Made by a program: the position numbers and the translations under genes
In this document: positions 51,958 to 63,350 of the stretch, in pieces
Layout of the letters: every line of letters starts with the position of its first letter
Position numbering within the stretch: the stretch's first letter is position 1
Assembly: GCA_037013495.1 (NCBI GenBank)
Contig: CM072809.1
Coordinates: 620,001-684,000, forward strand
Direction: 5' to 3'
DNA length: 64,000 nucleotides
Source: Hippophae tibetana
Lineage: Eukaryota; Streptophyta; Magnoliopsida; Rosales; Elaeagnaceae
Notes under the pieces: model-generated
Database searches by the model: none
Seen by the model: only the letters and a program-made list of their open reading frames with translations
What the model was told of the DNA's origin: nothing

Positions 51958-53357
51958 ATTATACTACTAACCTTTGTGTTATTTTATATATATATATATA
52001 TTTAAATAACAATTACTTAGCTCCAGGAAGGCAGAATAAAATATGATTTATTTAATTTATCAATTATGCATGTCTCCGTCTTTATTCACGTTAAATATTA
52101 CTATGTGAATTTTCAATTACAAGTTTGCTTTCTATTATATTCTACTAGTTTGGAAAAATATTACAAATAATACATGCGTAAAAATAAATTGTGTCTCAAG
52201 TCACAATAATACACATTATTGAATTTCAATTGTTTAGTTTATAAAAAGAATATTTATAAAAAGTGAAATATAAAAAAAAAATTAACTATTTTAAGTTTTT
52301 ATAATAGTTGATTTACAAAATAAAGTTTAAAAACCGCAAATTTGATTTTTAATCGATAAAATTCAAAGACAAGGACAGTTTCGGGTAAAAACTGAACATG
52401 AAACAACGGGTACGATTTAGTTACGGTTATACTAAAAATCGTATCCGCCCGTACCCGAAATTAATTATTTTATATATTTAATAAATTAAATAATTTTTTT
52501 TCGGAGTTTTTTTGGGTTTTTTCATAACCGTCCCGAACCGTTACCCACGGGTAAAAAACTATCCCCGAACCGTAGTAGTTTTCGGACGATTTCATATATA
52601 GATTTTTTAATTCGATTCGGGAACGGTTATATAAAAAATAGTCTCTCTCTGTCCTCATGCACATTCTTAATTACATGTCATTATTACAAAAATAGGCTTT
52701 AAATAGGTTAAAAATCGATTTTAAATGAAAAACTTAAAATTTAAAATCGATTCAACCCGTGAGTTGACTTTTTTTTTACATATTTTACTCATTTTTTGAA
52801 TTTAATGACATATAAATTTATATAATAATTTTGTGATTATTAAGGTTTTTTTTAAATAACTACACACTAATTCAAATCACAAATATTTTATTGAGCATTA
52901 TATTGTTGAATCATGCTTTTCTCATTTCATAATACTTACACAAAACCTACATAATAAAAATAATAACATACATATAATAAAATTTATACACATAATATAC
53001 AAAAAATAACGCAAAGTGAATAATAAATGCGTAGGATTAATAGAAATACTTATAAGAGATGAAGTGACAAAATGAAAGGGAATGAAGAAAAAAATGTTTT
53101 TTTTAAGTGAGAAAATAGGTATAAAAAATTTGAGTATTTCGCTCAAAAAAAATAGGGGATCTGAAAGATATTTTGGAGAGTAAGAAAACTAACTACATGA
53201 TGTTGGAATTAGTAGTCATAGGTGACTGAAAAATGAGAAAGAGTGGAGGAGGTGAAACTCGATTTTGGGTTTTTGGGTGTTGTTTACAGAGCTACAAATT
53301 AAATTTTGTGTATGATGGGAAAAAAAGAATAGAAAAAGAAAAATCAACATATATAGC
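51244..53357. repeat. Tandem duplication, unit 1 (DUF247 5' part plus upstream DNA)
   Basis: This 2.1 kb unit starts inside the DUF247 remnant and runs through its 5' exon and ~1.4 kb of upstream sequence. It is repeated as 53427-53979 plus 62102-63350, the second copy being split by the copia element. The first 553 bases (51244-51796) match 53427-53979 with no gap and almost no change; I saw one substitution (near 51771 versus 53954). The rest is more diverged, and unit 2 lacks ~28 bases (near 52050) and ~265 bases (near 52265-52525) present here. The latter stretch contains CCCGAA/GGTACGG-like words and may be an insertion in this unit. Confidence 0.88.
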
Positions 53358-53426
53358 GTCGGTTCAACAGGTGAACCAACTCTATACATAGTGTATGTTA
53401 TTCAACGAATCTATAATAACATACAT

Positions 53427-53979
53427 ATAATCAAATTACGGAGTGTTATTAACTTATATGTCTCTGTATTTCATAGCATTATCTTACAGATATAAAAACA
53501 AGAATGTCCTATTAATTTATCAATCTTGATTTTTCTATTTTTACCGAGAGTAAATCAACTTTTATATATATATCAAACCAAAATTTTGATTTTTAATATT
53601 TTATTTCTTGAAAATCATTGTATGTATGTAAAATGTACGTTATCAGATGCACTAGTTATTATTTTTACAAAAATAATCAAAAGTCACCAAATAAATTATT
53701 TATTCACAAATAATAAAAAAATAAAAATCATTATCAGACCGAAATTAGTAATTGAGGCTTGACAATATCTTCTATATTGGAAATGAATTATCATAAAATA
53801 GTTAAGTGTTGACTACTAACCTTGTAACGTCTCCATCGTAGCCTTCCCTCAGGTCCTTGATATTAATTAGCAAAAATCTTATTGCAGACATGTATTTCTT
53901 TAATTTCTTGTCTTGGATGAACTTAAGAGCTCATCGTTCCTTTTACTTTTCTACTTCGCTGAGTTTTTCATTCTTGAGG
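53427..53979. repeat. Tandem duplication, unit 2, left part
   Basis: Nearly identical to 51244-51796 at a constant offset of 2183 bases. It carries the DUF247 5' exon with the same TAA stop. It ends in TGAGG (53975-53979), the left target-site duplication of the copia element, which therefore inserted within the HHLK codons of the DUF247 exon. Confidence 0.92.
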
Positions 53980-54912
53980 TGTTGATGCAAGTTTATAATA
54001 ACAGTGTAGGAACAATATTACCGATAACTTGAAAGTAACTGCTTGAGTTGAGTTGCGGACTAGGTCGCTCTCTTTAAGACGTTTCGCGGCTCTGCCCAAT
54101 TTGTGCAAGCAAACACAGCCTTGTCGTCCCCAGGATAAAACAGCCTAGAATCTTAATCTCTGTCTTAGAACTTCACTGTACTGATGAAGACTGGAATGTT
54201 ACACCTGAAAATTTGTTGCTCGGAAAACTGAAAAGAAAACTTAGAAATTGTAGAGAGAATTGTTTTTCGCAGGGAGATGAGATTGCAAATTGTTGTGTCA
54301 AAACTGAGAGGTGAAGCCCTCTTTTTTTAGGTTTTAGAAATTGTGTGGCAATTATGGTAAAAACGGTAATGTTTGGGAATTAAGAGTGTAACAGCCATTA
54401 TGAGTAATGAAGAGTAACGACCATTTTCATTAAAGACGAGTAACGGAAAATTTTGTGAGTAAATACGAGCAATGACTCTTTTTTCTGAATAAAGAAGACA
54501 AACAGTCATTTAACGGCCATATTCTTGATAAAAGAAAATAACGGTTTTTTTCTGAAATATATATATATATATATAACAACCATTTTTGGAAGTGGAAAAG
54601 TTTTTCTTAAAAAGAATATTTTTCCAAAAAATAAAATACCACCTCACCTCACGCACACGCACTCAGACTCGGCTCGGCTCGGCACGGCCGGCAGCGGCGC
54701 ACATGCGCATGTGTGGTATCACATTTGTCTAGGTCTTCTCCCCTTCCACAAAAGTGGGTGCCCCTTGGGGCCCAATCCCAATAGTCAACTCTTCACTATT
54801 TATACCTCTTTAAAATCATGTAAAAAAGCAATGTGGGATAAGGCTTTACAATTTTTTATTAGCTTCACATTTTCCAACAATCAATTTTTTATAAATTTCA
54901 TCTTTTCTAACA
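53980..54912 (-). repeat. 3' LTR of the copia element
   Basis: Matches 61149-62101 over its length. A GC-rich patch near 54665-54712 (CGGCTCGGCTCGGCACGG) and a (TA)n run near 54559 also occur in the other LTR. Ends are TGTTGATG and TCTAACA on +. Confidence 0.93.
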
Positions 54913-54923
54913 ATCTCCCACTT
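54913..54923 (-). other. Polypurine tract of the copia element
   Basis: The minus strand reads AAGTGGGAGAT immediately upstream of the 3' LTR (TGTTAG...). This is the usual plus-strand primer site of plant copia elements. Confidence 0.85.
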
Positions 54924-55319
54924 GAATTTTATATAAAAATAATTTTCATCGAGTAACCGATCAATTAAAATTATAAGATTGTGCATAAGCGAAAAGGTGT
55001 ATATCAACTTGAACTTTTGCATAGTGTTTATGCTTTTAGAATATACTAGAGTAACTCGTAGTTTTGAACTCTATCTCTAACAATCATCACACACACAACC
55101 TTTCCAAGGTGTAGTTCAAAAAAGCCCATGCTTTACGGCCATGCACGTGTATCCCAATATAGTGAACGCTCTAGTAAATTTTGCCCAAAAATTTTTCATA
55201 AGAAACGACCACACTTCCATATTCACATAGGTGAGTCTATCAAGAGTACTCCTGTAGCTATCTCATATTACTTCATGACTTGTTATTACCTTTTGAACTT
55301 ATTTCTTGGGATCTCCAGT

Positions 55320-57314
55320 TGTTGTGTGTTTTACAACACACAAAAAACGTGCAAGTATACACGGTCACAAGTAATAAAATTTGATAAGTAAGTTATCGTT
55401 CCCATAGAGATTTGTTACTATAGTTTGTTGAGTACTAAAATTATATCTCTATGATTTTATTCAAAACGCTCGTTGATTGTCACAAATTTAAGAAAAGAGT
55501 CTAAAAACAAAATAAAAGAAATCTAGGATTGCAATTTTTCACCAAATTAATCAACTCAAATCATTTTATTTTCTTTTGATTTTTATTTTTTAGTACATTT
55601 AATTTGTCAATCGAAAACTTTTAATTTTATTCATACATCTCTTCCGAGCTCCGTACAAACACACCTCGTTAAATTAATTTACTATATATCTATGAGAATT
55701 AAATTCACCGAGATTCATTACGTTCTAAGTTTTCAAATGGTCACACATACAATTAGGGTATATTCCTATCCTTCATCATACATGTCATTCTATTTACGAA
55801 CAACATACATACAAATGCATATTCCAAGTTTATTTATGTGTCACAGATCGTTTTGATAAGATTCGTAAATAATCAAAAAGCATTAAGCACAAAATAGAAC
55901 GAACAAATCGAACGTCTTATAAATCTATAAAAAATAATTAAAATAAAATCATCATAAATTTAGATTAAATACAACCCTAGAAAAATTAAATTACTTCATA
56001 AAATTAAAATAAAAATTACAACAAATACAGAAAAATAAGATGAAGAAGAAGGAAAATTAAAACAACACTTAGAACAAATATTTGGCACACGCAGAACACA
56101 ACAAAAGCCAAAAAATGGCTTCTACGTGTTCTACAGTCCAAAATCGAGCAACACAAAATAATCTCCAAAACTAAACTCTCCAAAACTTTTTAAAACTATC
56201 ATCAAACCTCCTATTTATAGCTAAAAATAATACATCTAAAATATTACATTTTTTATTTTATTTTTTTATAAAAACGCGTAATAATTTTCTATCGAAAAAT
56301 AAAATAACGCGTATCGAAATTCGATATCGAAAATATTAATTAAATCACGCGAGAGACAGGACACCGATTCTGCATTTTTTTAATTCATTATGCATGCCAC
56401 GTGTCAGCGTCTGATTCGTTGAAAGGAATTAATGTGGACACGTGGCAGCTTCTGGTTGGTTGTGGGAAACGGGCTACGATGGATTGTCGCGCAGGGGACA
56501 ACGGCTACACGCGTGCGTGATCCTGCGTTTTCGAGCTCATCATAACATGACATGTGTCATAACAGGATTGGCTTAAACATATAGTGGGACACGTGGCATT
56601 TTCTCATTCGAGGAAAGGATTAAGGGGGACACGTGGTAGTTTCTGATTGGAGGAAAATCCGGTTGCACACAGAAACCAGCGCACGGGATTAGAGGCGCGC
56701 GTACGTGGGGGACAGCGGCTGGACGCGTCAGTCATGTGGGTCCCACCTGCACGCCGGTCTGCACGGTAGGTGGGCCCCACTCGGGCGCCGAGCCACGTGA
56801 AAGAATCTACACCCACGCGAGTTGGTCGGGTGTGATCGGCACGCGCGAATCTTAGCCTTTTCTTCTTTGATCGGACGGTCCATGTTTCGCGCGTGCATAT
56901 TAGCGCGTGGTTCTTCTCACCTGTGTAGAAAATTAAACTTTCATTAATTGGATTTTGGCCCACAAATTTATTTCAAATTACATTTTCCACTTTCTTTAAT
57001 TATAGTTTAGCTCTTTTCTAATTTAAATTAAATTTTTAAACTTTTAATAATTAAAATCAAGCCCGAATTTAATTTAAATTATATTTTCGACTTTTATAAA
57101 TTGCAATTAAATACTATTTTATTTGAAATTATATTTTTGGACACAAATTTGCAATTAAGTACGTTTTCGATACAAATTATTTAATTTTTATAAAAAAAAA
57201 TATAAAAAACAGTAAATACTAATTTATTCATCGAAAATTAACTAAAAACATTAAGAACATAGCAATTATAATTAATAAAATAAGTGAAAATAACTATATA
57301 AAATATAGTTATCA
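55320..57314. mobile_element. Nested solo-LTR-like element (1995 bp) with a G-box-rich segment
   Basis: This block interrupts the copia 3' non-coding region between pol and the polypurine tract. It begins TGTTGTGTG and ends AGTTATCA on +. CCAGT (55315-55319) and CTAGT (57315-57319) flank it, a 5-bp duplication with one mismatch. It has no coding frame. The left part has GTGCAAGTATACACGGTCAC, a phrase I associate with plant LTRs. The segment 56390-56900 is far more GC-rich and holds CACGTG boxes in a ~40-bp repeat. The right end has a TAACTATAT/ATATAGTTA hairpin. Most likely a solo LTR of a large, different retrotransposon; the family is unidentified. Confidence 0.6.
56390..56665. repeat. G-box repeat array inside the nested element
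   Basis: Copies of ACACGTGGCAnnTTCTnATT (or CACGTGTCAGCGTCTGATT) start near 56398, 56438, 56589 and 56629, in two pairs each 40 bases apart. Two larger words, GGACAACGGCTACACGCGT (56496) and GGACAGCGGCTGGACGCGT (56710), suggest a higher-order unit of ~214 bases. CACGTGGC is a G-box/ABRE-type core, bound by bZIP and bHLH factors in plants. Confidence 0.7.
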
Positions 57315-57351
57315 CTAGTCTATAAGTTGGATTACCATCATAAGTGACTCT

Positions 57352-59969
57352 TCATTCTAAGGGCATTAATCTCATTCCTTCTGAGGTTTTGAAAACCTTC
57401 TTTCTTGGTAATCCTTTCATCAAAGGATCTGCCAAATTTTCATCAGAACGTACATGATCCATTCTTACAGCTCTCGTAGAGAGAAATTCTCTAACAGTGT
57501 TATGCTTACGAAGTATTTTTTGTCTCTTGCCATTATAGTAACGGTTCTGAATCTTTACAATAGCCGCGGTACTATCGTTGTGGATCAAGACAGCTAGTAT
57601 CGGTCTTTCCCACAAAGGGATCTCAGCTAATAGGCTTCTTAGCCAGTCTGTTTCTTCACTATAAGTGGCTAGTGCTATCATTTCAAACTCCATTGTAGAT
57701 TGAGCCAATATTTTCTGTTTCTTAGACTTCCAAGAAAGAGCTCCACCAGCTATATTAAATATATAGCCGCTAGTTGCTTTGGAGTCTTCTGATAAAGTGT
57801 TCCAATCTGCATCGTTATATCCTTCTAAAACAGCTTGAAACTTTTTATAATGTAATCCAAGGTTCATAGTTCTCTTAAGGTATCTCATAACCCTTTCAAT
57901 AGCATTCCAATTATCTACACTAGGTCTACTAGTAAACCTACATAGTAGTCCCACAACATAAGCTATGTCTGGTCTAGTGCAATCAGTAGCGTAACGTAAG
58001 CTACCGATGATGCTCGCATACTCAGTTTGTCTAACACCGTCTACGGTGTTCTTGAACAACTTTACATTAGGATCGTAAGGAGTACATGCAGATTTGCATT
58101 TAAAGTAATTATATTTCTTTAAGATCTTCTCAATGTAGTGAGATTGATCTAGAGAAATTCCCTTTCAAACCTAGTTATTTTTATACCAAGGATTACACTC
58201 GCTTCTCCGAGATCTTTCATATCAAAATTAGCTTTTAACAATGTTTTCACATTATTCACAACATAAATATTTGATCCAAAAATAAGCATGTCATCCACAT
58301 ATAAACATATAATAGTGCAAACATTATCTTCTAATTTATAATAAATGCATTTGTCACTTTCATTTATTTTGAATCCATGTGAGATAACTAGATTATCAAA
58401 TTTTTCATGTCATTGCTTAGGTGCTTGTTTTAGACCATATAAAGATTTATCTAATTTACAAACTTTATTTTCTTGACCTGGGATAACAAAACCTTCAGGT
58501 TGATCCATATAAATTTCTTCTTTTAAATCACCATTTAAGAAAACAGTTTTAACATCCATTTGATGTACTACTAAATCATGGATAGCAGCGAGAGAGAAAA
58601 GTACACGTATGGAAGTTATTCGTGTAACTGGTGAAAAGGTATCAAAGAAATCTACATTTTCCCTTTGCCTATATCCTTTAACTACAAGACAAGCTTTGTA
58701 TTTTTCAATAGTACCATCGGGTTTTAATTTCTTTTTTAGTATCCATTTACATCCAATGGTTTTGCAACCAAGAGGTAAGTCAACTAAATGCCAAGTCTTA
58801 TTATACTCAAGTGAGTCCATTTCATCATTTATGGCTTCTTCCCATAAGTTGGCATCTAAAGAAGATAATGCTTCTTTAAGAGTTTGGGGATCTTCCTCTA
58901 AGGTATAAGCATAAAAATCAGACCCAAAATCCTTAAGGGTTCGAGCTCGTTTACTTCTAATTTTAGTGTTTAATCCTTCGGTTTGTTCACTAGGTCTAGT
59001 TATAGGTAAACTACTAGAAGACGAGCCCTCGCTATTTTTAAATTTAAAGGAAAACCTATGTTCATAGAAGTCAGCATCATTTGATTCTATAACTACCTGA
59101 TCTTTTAAGTCATAGAATTTATAAGCTTTACTATTCACAGTGTATCCTATGAATACACATTCATGTGCTCTACTAGCAAGTTTATTTCTTTTAGGATCAG
59201 GGATCCTAACATAGGCTAAACAACCCCAAGTTTTAAAATAAGTTAAATTAGGTTTCTTATTTTTCAAAATTTCATATGGTGAAATTTTATTTGTAGATTT
59301 AGGCACTCTATTTAGCACATAGCAAACAGTTAATAAAATTTCTCCCCACCAATGGGAAGCAGCACCAGAGTTTAATAAATTTGCAATAACTGATTCAGTA
59401 AAAGTTCTATTTTTTCTTTCAGCTTTGCCATTCATTTTAGGAGAATAAGGTTCAGTTTTTTCATGTATGATTCCATGAATTTTATAAAAATCATCGAAGA
59501 TAATGGAATCATATTCGGTGCCTCTATCACTTCGAAACCTTTTTATTTTCCTATTAAGTTGATTTTCAATCTCAATCATAAATATTTTAAACATGTCAAA
59601 CGCTTCGCTTTTATTTTTCATTAGATATACATAAGTGTAATCTGAACAGTCATCTATAAAAGTTATAAAATAGTGTTTTTCATTTCTTGTTAAATTTCCA
59701 TCAAGTTCACATATATTAGAATTAATTAATTCTAAAGGTTCAGATTCTCTAACTACTAATTTATGTGAAGTTTTGGTTATTTTAGCTTGACTACAAAAAT
59801 CATAATTTTCAAAATCATTTAAAGATAGTTTAGGAATTAGTTCTAAACTGCTCATATTCTTGATTATGCGTTTATTAACATGACATAGTCTAGTATGCCA
59901 AATATTAAAAGAACTCAACATGTAAGCAGAAGAATAGGTTTTATTGATTTCAACATTTAATTTAAACAT
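57352..59969 (-). pseudogene. Copia pol: integrase, reverse transcriptase, RNase H (broken)
   Basis: The frame 58410-59969 starts with the GAG-pre-integrase region (HTRLCHVNKRIIKNMSSLEL) and the integrase core, with SDRGTEY and GKAERKNRT supplying the second Asp and the Glu of the DDE triad. The first Asp site reads NSNICEL, so that Asp seems replaced by Asn. The zinc pair usually written CxxC reads YDFC, with one Cys gone. RT follows (WILKKKLKPDGTIEKYKA, VHQMDVKTVFLNGDL, SLYGLKQAP) and then a stop near 58410. The YVDD box lies near 58290 outside that frame. The tail and RNase H resume at 58059-57352 (GSLRYATDCTRPDIAYVVGL, DADWN, IHNDSTAAI). At least one frame break separates the two parts. 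Confidence 0.88.
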
Positions 59970-60068
59970 GCCATCAGTTGCGTACCCTTTCCCAACAAAT
60001 ATATTATTTTTAGTTATAGTATATAAGTCAGCCCCTATAGTTTGAGTAAACTCAGCTTTGTTAAGAAG

Positions 60069-60431
60069 TTAGCCTAAAACTAAGTTCTTTCTCATCTCTG
60101 GAGTATGCAGGACATACTTCAAGATGACAGTCTTTCCAGAGGTAAACTTCAATACCACCTCACTAGTACGAGCAACTTTAGTGGAGTGGGAGTCGCCCAA
60201 CAACACTTTCTTGTCCTCAGAATCAGAATAGGACTTGAACATGTCTTGATTATAGCAGACATTGTGAGAAGCATCGATGTCCACCCACCACCCCTCGGAT
60301 CCACCAACAAAATTGACTTCAAATATCATAGCAATAAGTTGATCTTCGGTAAGGTTTGCCTGTGGGGTAGGACGATTCCTGTTCCGACAGTTCCTAGCCA
60401 AGTGGCCAGGTCTGTTACAACTATAACACAT
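60069..60431 (-). pseudogene. Copia gag zinc knuckle and protease segment (altered)
   Basis: The frame opens with a CCHC zinc knuckle (CYSCNRPGHLARNC), the RNA-binding end of Gag. The protease region reads WWVDIDASHNVC; copia proteases usually have D-[ST]-G-A here, so the Asp is kept but the next two residues are changed. It ends MRKNLVLG followed by a stop, at the usual position just before the pre-integrase part (expected -NLVS-). Confidence 0.8.
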
Positions 60432-61124
60432 GAATGTGTTATTCCTTAAGGGGGTTGAGGTCCATTCTGGGGAGGATAATTTCTATTTCTATTTTGGTGG
60501 TTGTGGTTTTGATTATTACTACAAGTACTTCATCTATTTGGTCTTGCTTTCGAGCTTCTTCTTCTATTCTTAAACCGGTTATAAGACTTTCTAAAGAAAA
60601 TTCCTTAGTTTTATGCCTAAGTGTATTCTTAAAATCTTTCCAAGCAGGGGTAATTTATCTATTATAACAGCTACTTGAAATTGTTCATCTAAAGTCATAC
60701 CTTCAGAAGTTATTTCGTGTGCTATTTTCTGTAGTTCGTGTGATTGAGCTTCCACTGATTTGCCATCAATCATTTGAAGTGCAACATACTTCTTAGTTCC
60801 AGCTTCCTCAGTGTCATATTTCTTTTGAAGTGCTTCCCAAATTTCCTTAGCAGACTTATCAAGGTTATAATAATCATACAAGTCATCAGCTAAACCATTA
60901 AGAATATAATTTTTGCATAGAAAATCATTTTCCATCCATGTGTCTAAATCCTTAGTTACAGCTTCACTAGGAGGATTGGACTGTATTGGTTTTTCAGTAG
61001 TAAGAGCATAAACGACTTTTTTCATGGTTAAGAAAAATAACATTTTTTGTCTCCATCTTTTAAAGTGTAGTCCCTCAAAAAGGAATGGTTTGTTTAGATC
61101 AACAGTTAGCATTTCAATTGACAT
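60432..61124 (-). pseudogene. Copia gag (UBN2-type capsid region), frameshifted
   Basis: From an ATG at 61124 the frame gives FEGLHFKRWRQKMLFFL, NDFLCKNYILNGLADDLYDY, AKEIWEALQKKYDTEEAGTK and a Y-V-ALQM segment: the retrotransposon Gag fold common in plant copia elements. The frame is lost near 60600. Gag-like sequence ([17 protein letters not shown]) continues in another frame to the zinc knuckle at 60431. The ATG is only 24 bases inside the 5' LTR. Confidence 0.85.
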
Positions 61125-61148
61125 GGCAGATTGAATTTGTCTTAAAAT

Positions 61149-61717
61149 TGTTGATGCAAGTTTATAATAACAGTGTAGGAACAATATTACCGATAACTTG
61201 AAAGTAACTTCTTGGGTTGAGTCGCGGACTAGGTCGCTCTCTTTAAGACGTTTCGCGGCTCTGCCCAATTTGTGCAAGCAAACACAACCTCGTCGTCCCC
61301 AGGATAAAACAACCTAGAATCTTAATCTCTGTCTCAGAACTTCACTGCACTGATGAAGACTGGAATGCTAAACCTGAAAATTTGTTGCTCGGAAAACTAA
61401 AAAGAAAACTTAGAAATTGTAGAGAGAATTTTTTTTCGTAGGGAGATGAGATTGCAAATTGTTGTGGCAAAACTGAGAGCTGAAGCCCTCTTTTTATAGG
61501 TTTTAGAAAACGTGTGGCAATTATGGTAAAAACGGTAATGTCTAAGAATTAAGAGCGTAACAGCCATTCTGAGTAATGAAGAGTAACAACCATTTTCAGA
61601 TTAAAGACGAGTAACGGACAATTTTGTGAGTAAATATGAGCAACGACTCTTTTTTCTTAATAAAGAAAACAAACGACCATATTCTTGATAAAAGAAAATA
61701 ACGATCTTTTTTTCTGA

Positions 61718-61773
<56 letters not shown>

Positions 61774-62101
61774 ACCATTTTTGTAAGTGGAAAAGTTTTC
61801 CTTAAAAAGAATATTTTTTCAAAAAATAAAATACCACCTTACACACTCGGACTCGGCTCGGCACGGCCGGTTGGTCGGACGGACGGCGGCGACGCACGTG
61901 TGTGGTATCACATTTGCCTAAGTCCTCTCCCCTTCCACAAAAGTGGGTGACCCTTGTAGCCCAATCTCAATAGCTAAGTTTTCATTATTTATACTTCTTT
62001 GAAATAATGTAAAAAAGTAAGGTGTGAGAAGGCTTTACAATTTTTTATTAACTTTACATTTTCAAACAATTAATTTTTTATAAATTTCATCTTTACCAAC
62101 A
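61149..62101 (-). repeat. 5' LTR of the copia element
   Basis: Pairs with 53980-54912. It carries a long (TA)n run (about 61722-61770) that is short in the other LTR, explaining most of the 20-base length difference. The outer end AACA abuts the TGAGG target duplication at 62102-62106. Confidence 0.93.
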
Positions 62102-63350
62102 TGAGGTGATGAATAGGACCAAATGACATTACCGTGGGCTTATAGTATTTCTCGTTTTTCTCTCGCATGTTAGTATAAACCCTTCTTATTTTCAGTTTTG
62201 TGTTATTTGTGTAAACCACTCGTAATTCTGTGATCCACTTCTCCATCTTGTATACAAATTATACTACTAACCTTTGTGTTATTATATATATATATATTTA
62301 AATAACAATTACTTAGCTCCAGGAAGGCAGAATAAAATATGATTTATTTTTATTCACGTTAAATATTACTATGTGAATTTTCAATTACAAGTTTGCTTTC
62401 TATTATATTCTACTAGTTTGGAAAAATATTACAAATAATACATGTGTAAAAATAAATTGTGTCTCAAGTCACAATAATACACGTTATTAAATTTCAATTG
62501 TTTAGTTTATAAAAAGAATATTTATAACCGCCTCGAACCGTTACCCATGGCTAAAAAACTATCCCCAAACCAGAATAGTTTTCGGACGATTTTAGATATA
62601 GATTTTTTAATTCGATTCGGGAACATTTATATAAAAAGTAGTCTTCATTTGTCCTCGTGCTCATTCTTAATTACATGCCATTACTAAAAAAATAGGCTTT
62701 AAATAAGTTAAAAATCAATTTTAAATGAAAAAACTTAAAATTTAAAATCGATTCAACCCGTGAGTCGACTTTAAAGTTTTTTTTACATATTTTACTCATT
62801 TTTTGTATTTAATGACATATAAATTTATATAACAATTTTGTGATTATTAAGGTTTTTTTTAAATAACTACACTAATTCAAATCACAAATATTTTATTGAG
62901 CATTATATTGTTGAATCATGCTTTTCTCATTTCATAATACTTACACAAAACTTACATAATAAAAATAATAACATACATATAATAAAATTTATACACATAA
63001 TATACAAAAAATAACGTAAAGTGAATAATAATAAATGCGTAGGATTAATAGAAATACTTATAAGAGATGAAGTGACAAAATGAAAGGGAATGAAGAAAAA
63101 AAATGGTATTTTTTAAGTGAAAAAATAGGTATAATTTTTTTGAATATTTCGCTAAAAAAAATAGGGGATCTGAAAAGTATTTTGGAGAGGAAGAAAACTA
63201 ACTAAATGATGTTGGAATTAATAGTCATAGATGACTGAAAAATGAGAAAGAGTGGAGGAGGTGAAACTCGATTTTGGGTTTTTAGGTGTCGTTTACAGCA
63301 CTACAAATTAAATTTTGTGTATGATGGGAAAGAAAGAAGAGAAAAAAAAA
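62102..63350. repeat. Tandem duplication, unit 2, right part
   Basis: Continues unit 2 after the copia insertion and aligns with 51792-53357 (TGAGGTGATGAATAGGACCA at both starts). It has many substitutions and several deletions relative to unit 1, in contrast to the almost unchanged left part. It includes the start of the DUF247 5' exon and its upstream region, and ends near AAAAATCAACATnTATAG. Confidence 0.88.

Larger units (their letters stand above)
53980..62101 (-). mobile_element. Ty1/copia LTR retrotransposon with a nested insertion
   Basis: The element lies on the minus strand. It has a 953-bp 5' LTR (61149-62101) and a 933-bp 3' LTR (53980-54912), both beginning TGTTG and ending AACA. 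A perfect 5-bp target duplication, TGAGG, flanks it (53975-53979 and 62102-62106), and the uninterrupted site is seen in unit 1 at 51792-51796. The order gag, protease, integrase, RT, RNase H is that of copia. By eye the LTRs differ at about 20 of the first 430 positions, plus a longer (TA)n run in the 5' LTR. Removing the nested 2.0 kb piece (55320-57314) leaves about 6.1 kb. Reading frames are broken and key residues altered, so this copy is not autonomous. Confidence 0.93.

Noticed and set aside
56604..56963. 119-aa minus-strand frame with Arg-rich sequence
   Set aside because: It lies in the GC-rich G-box patch of the nested element; the open frame follows from base composition, with no family match.
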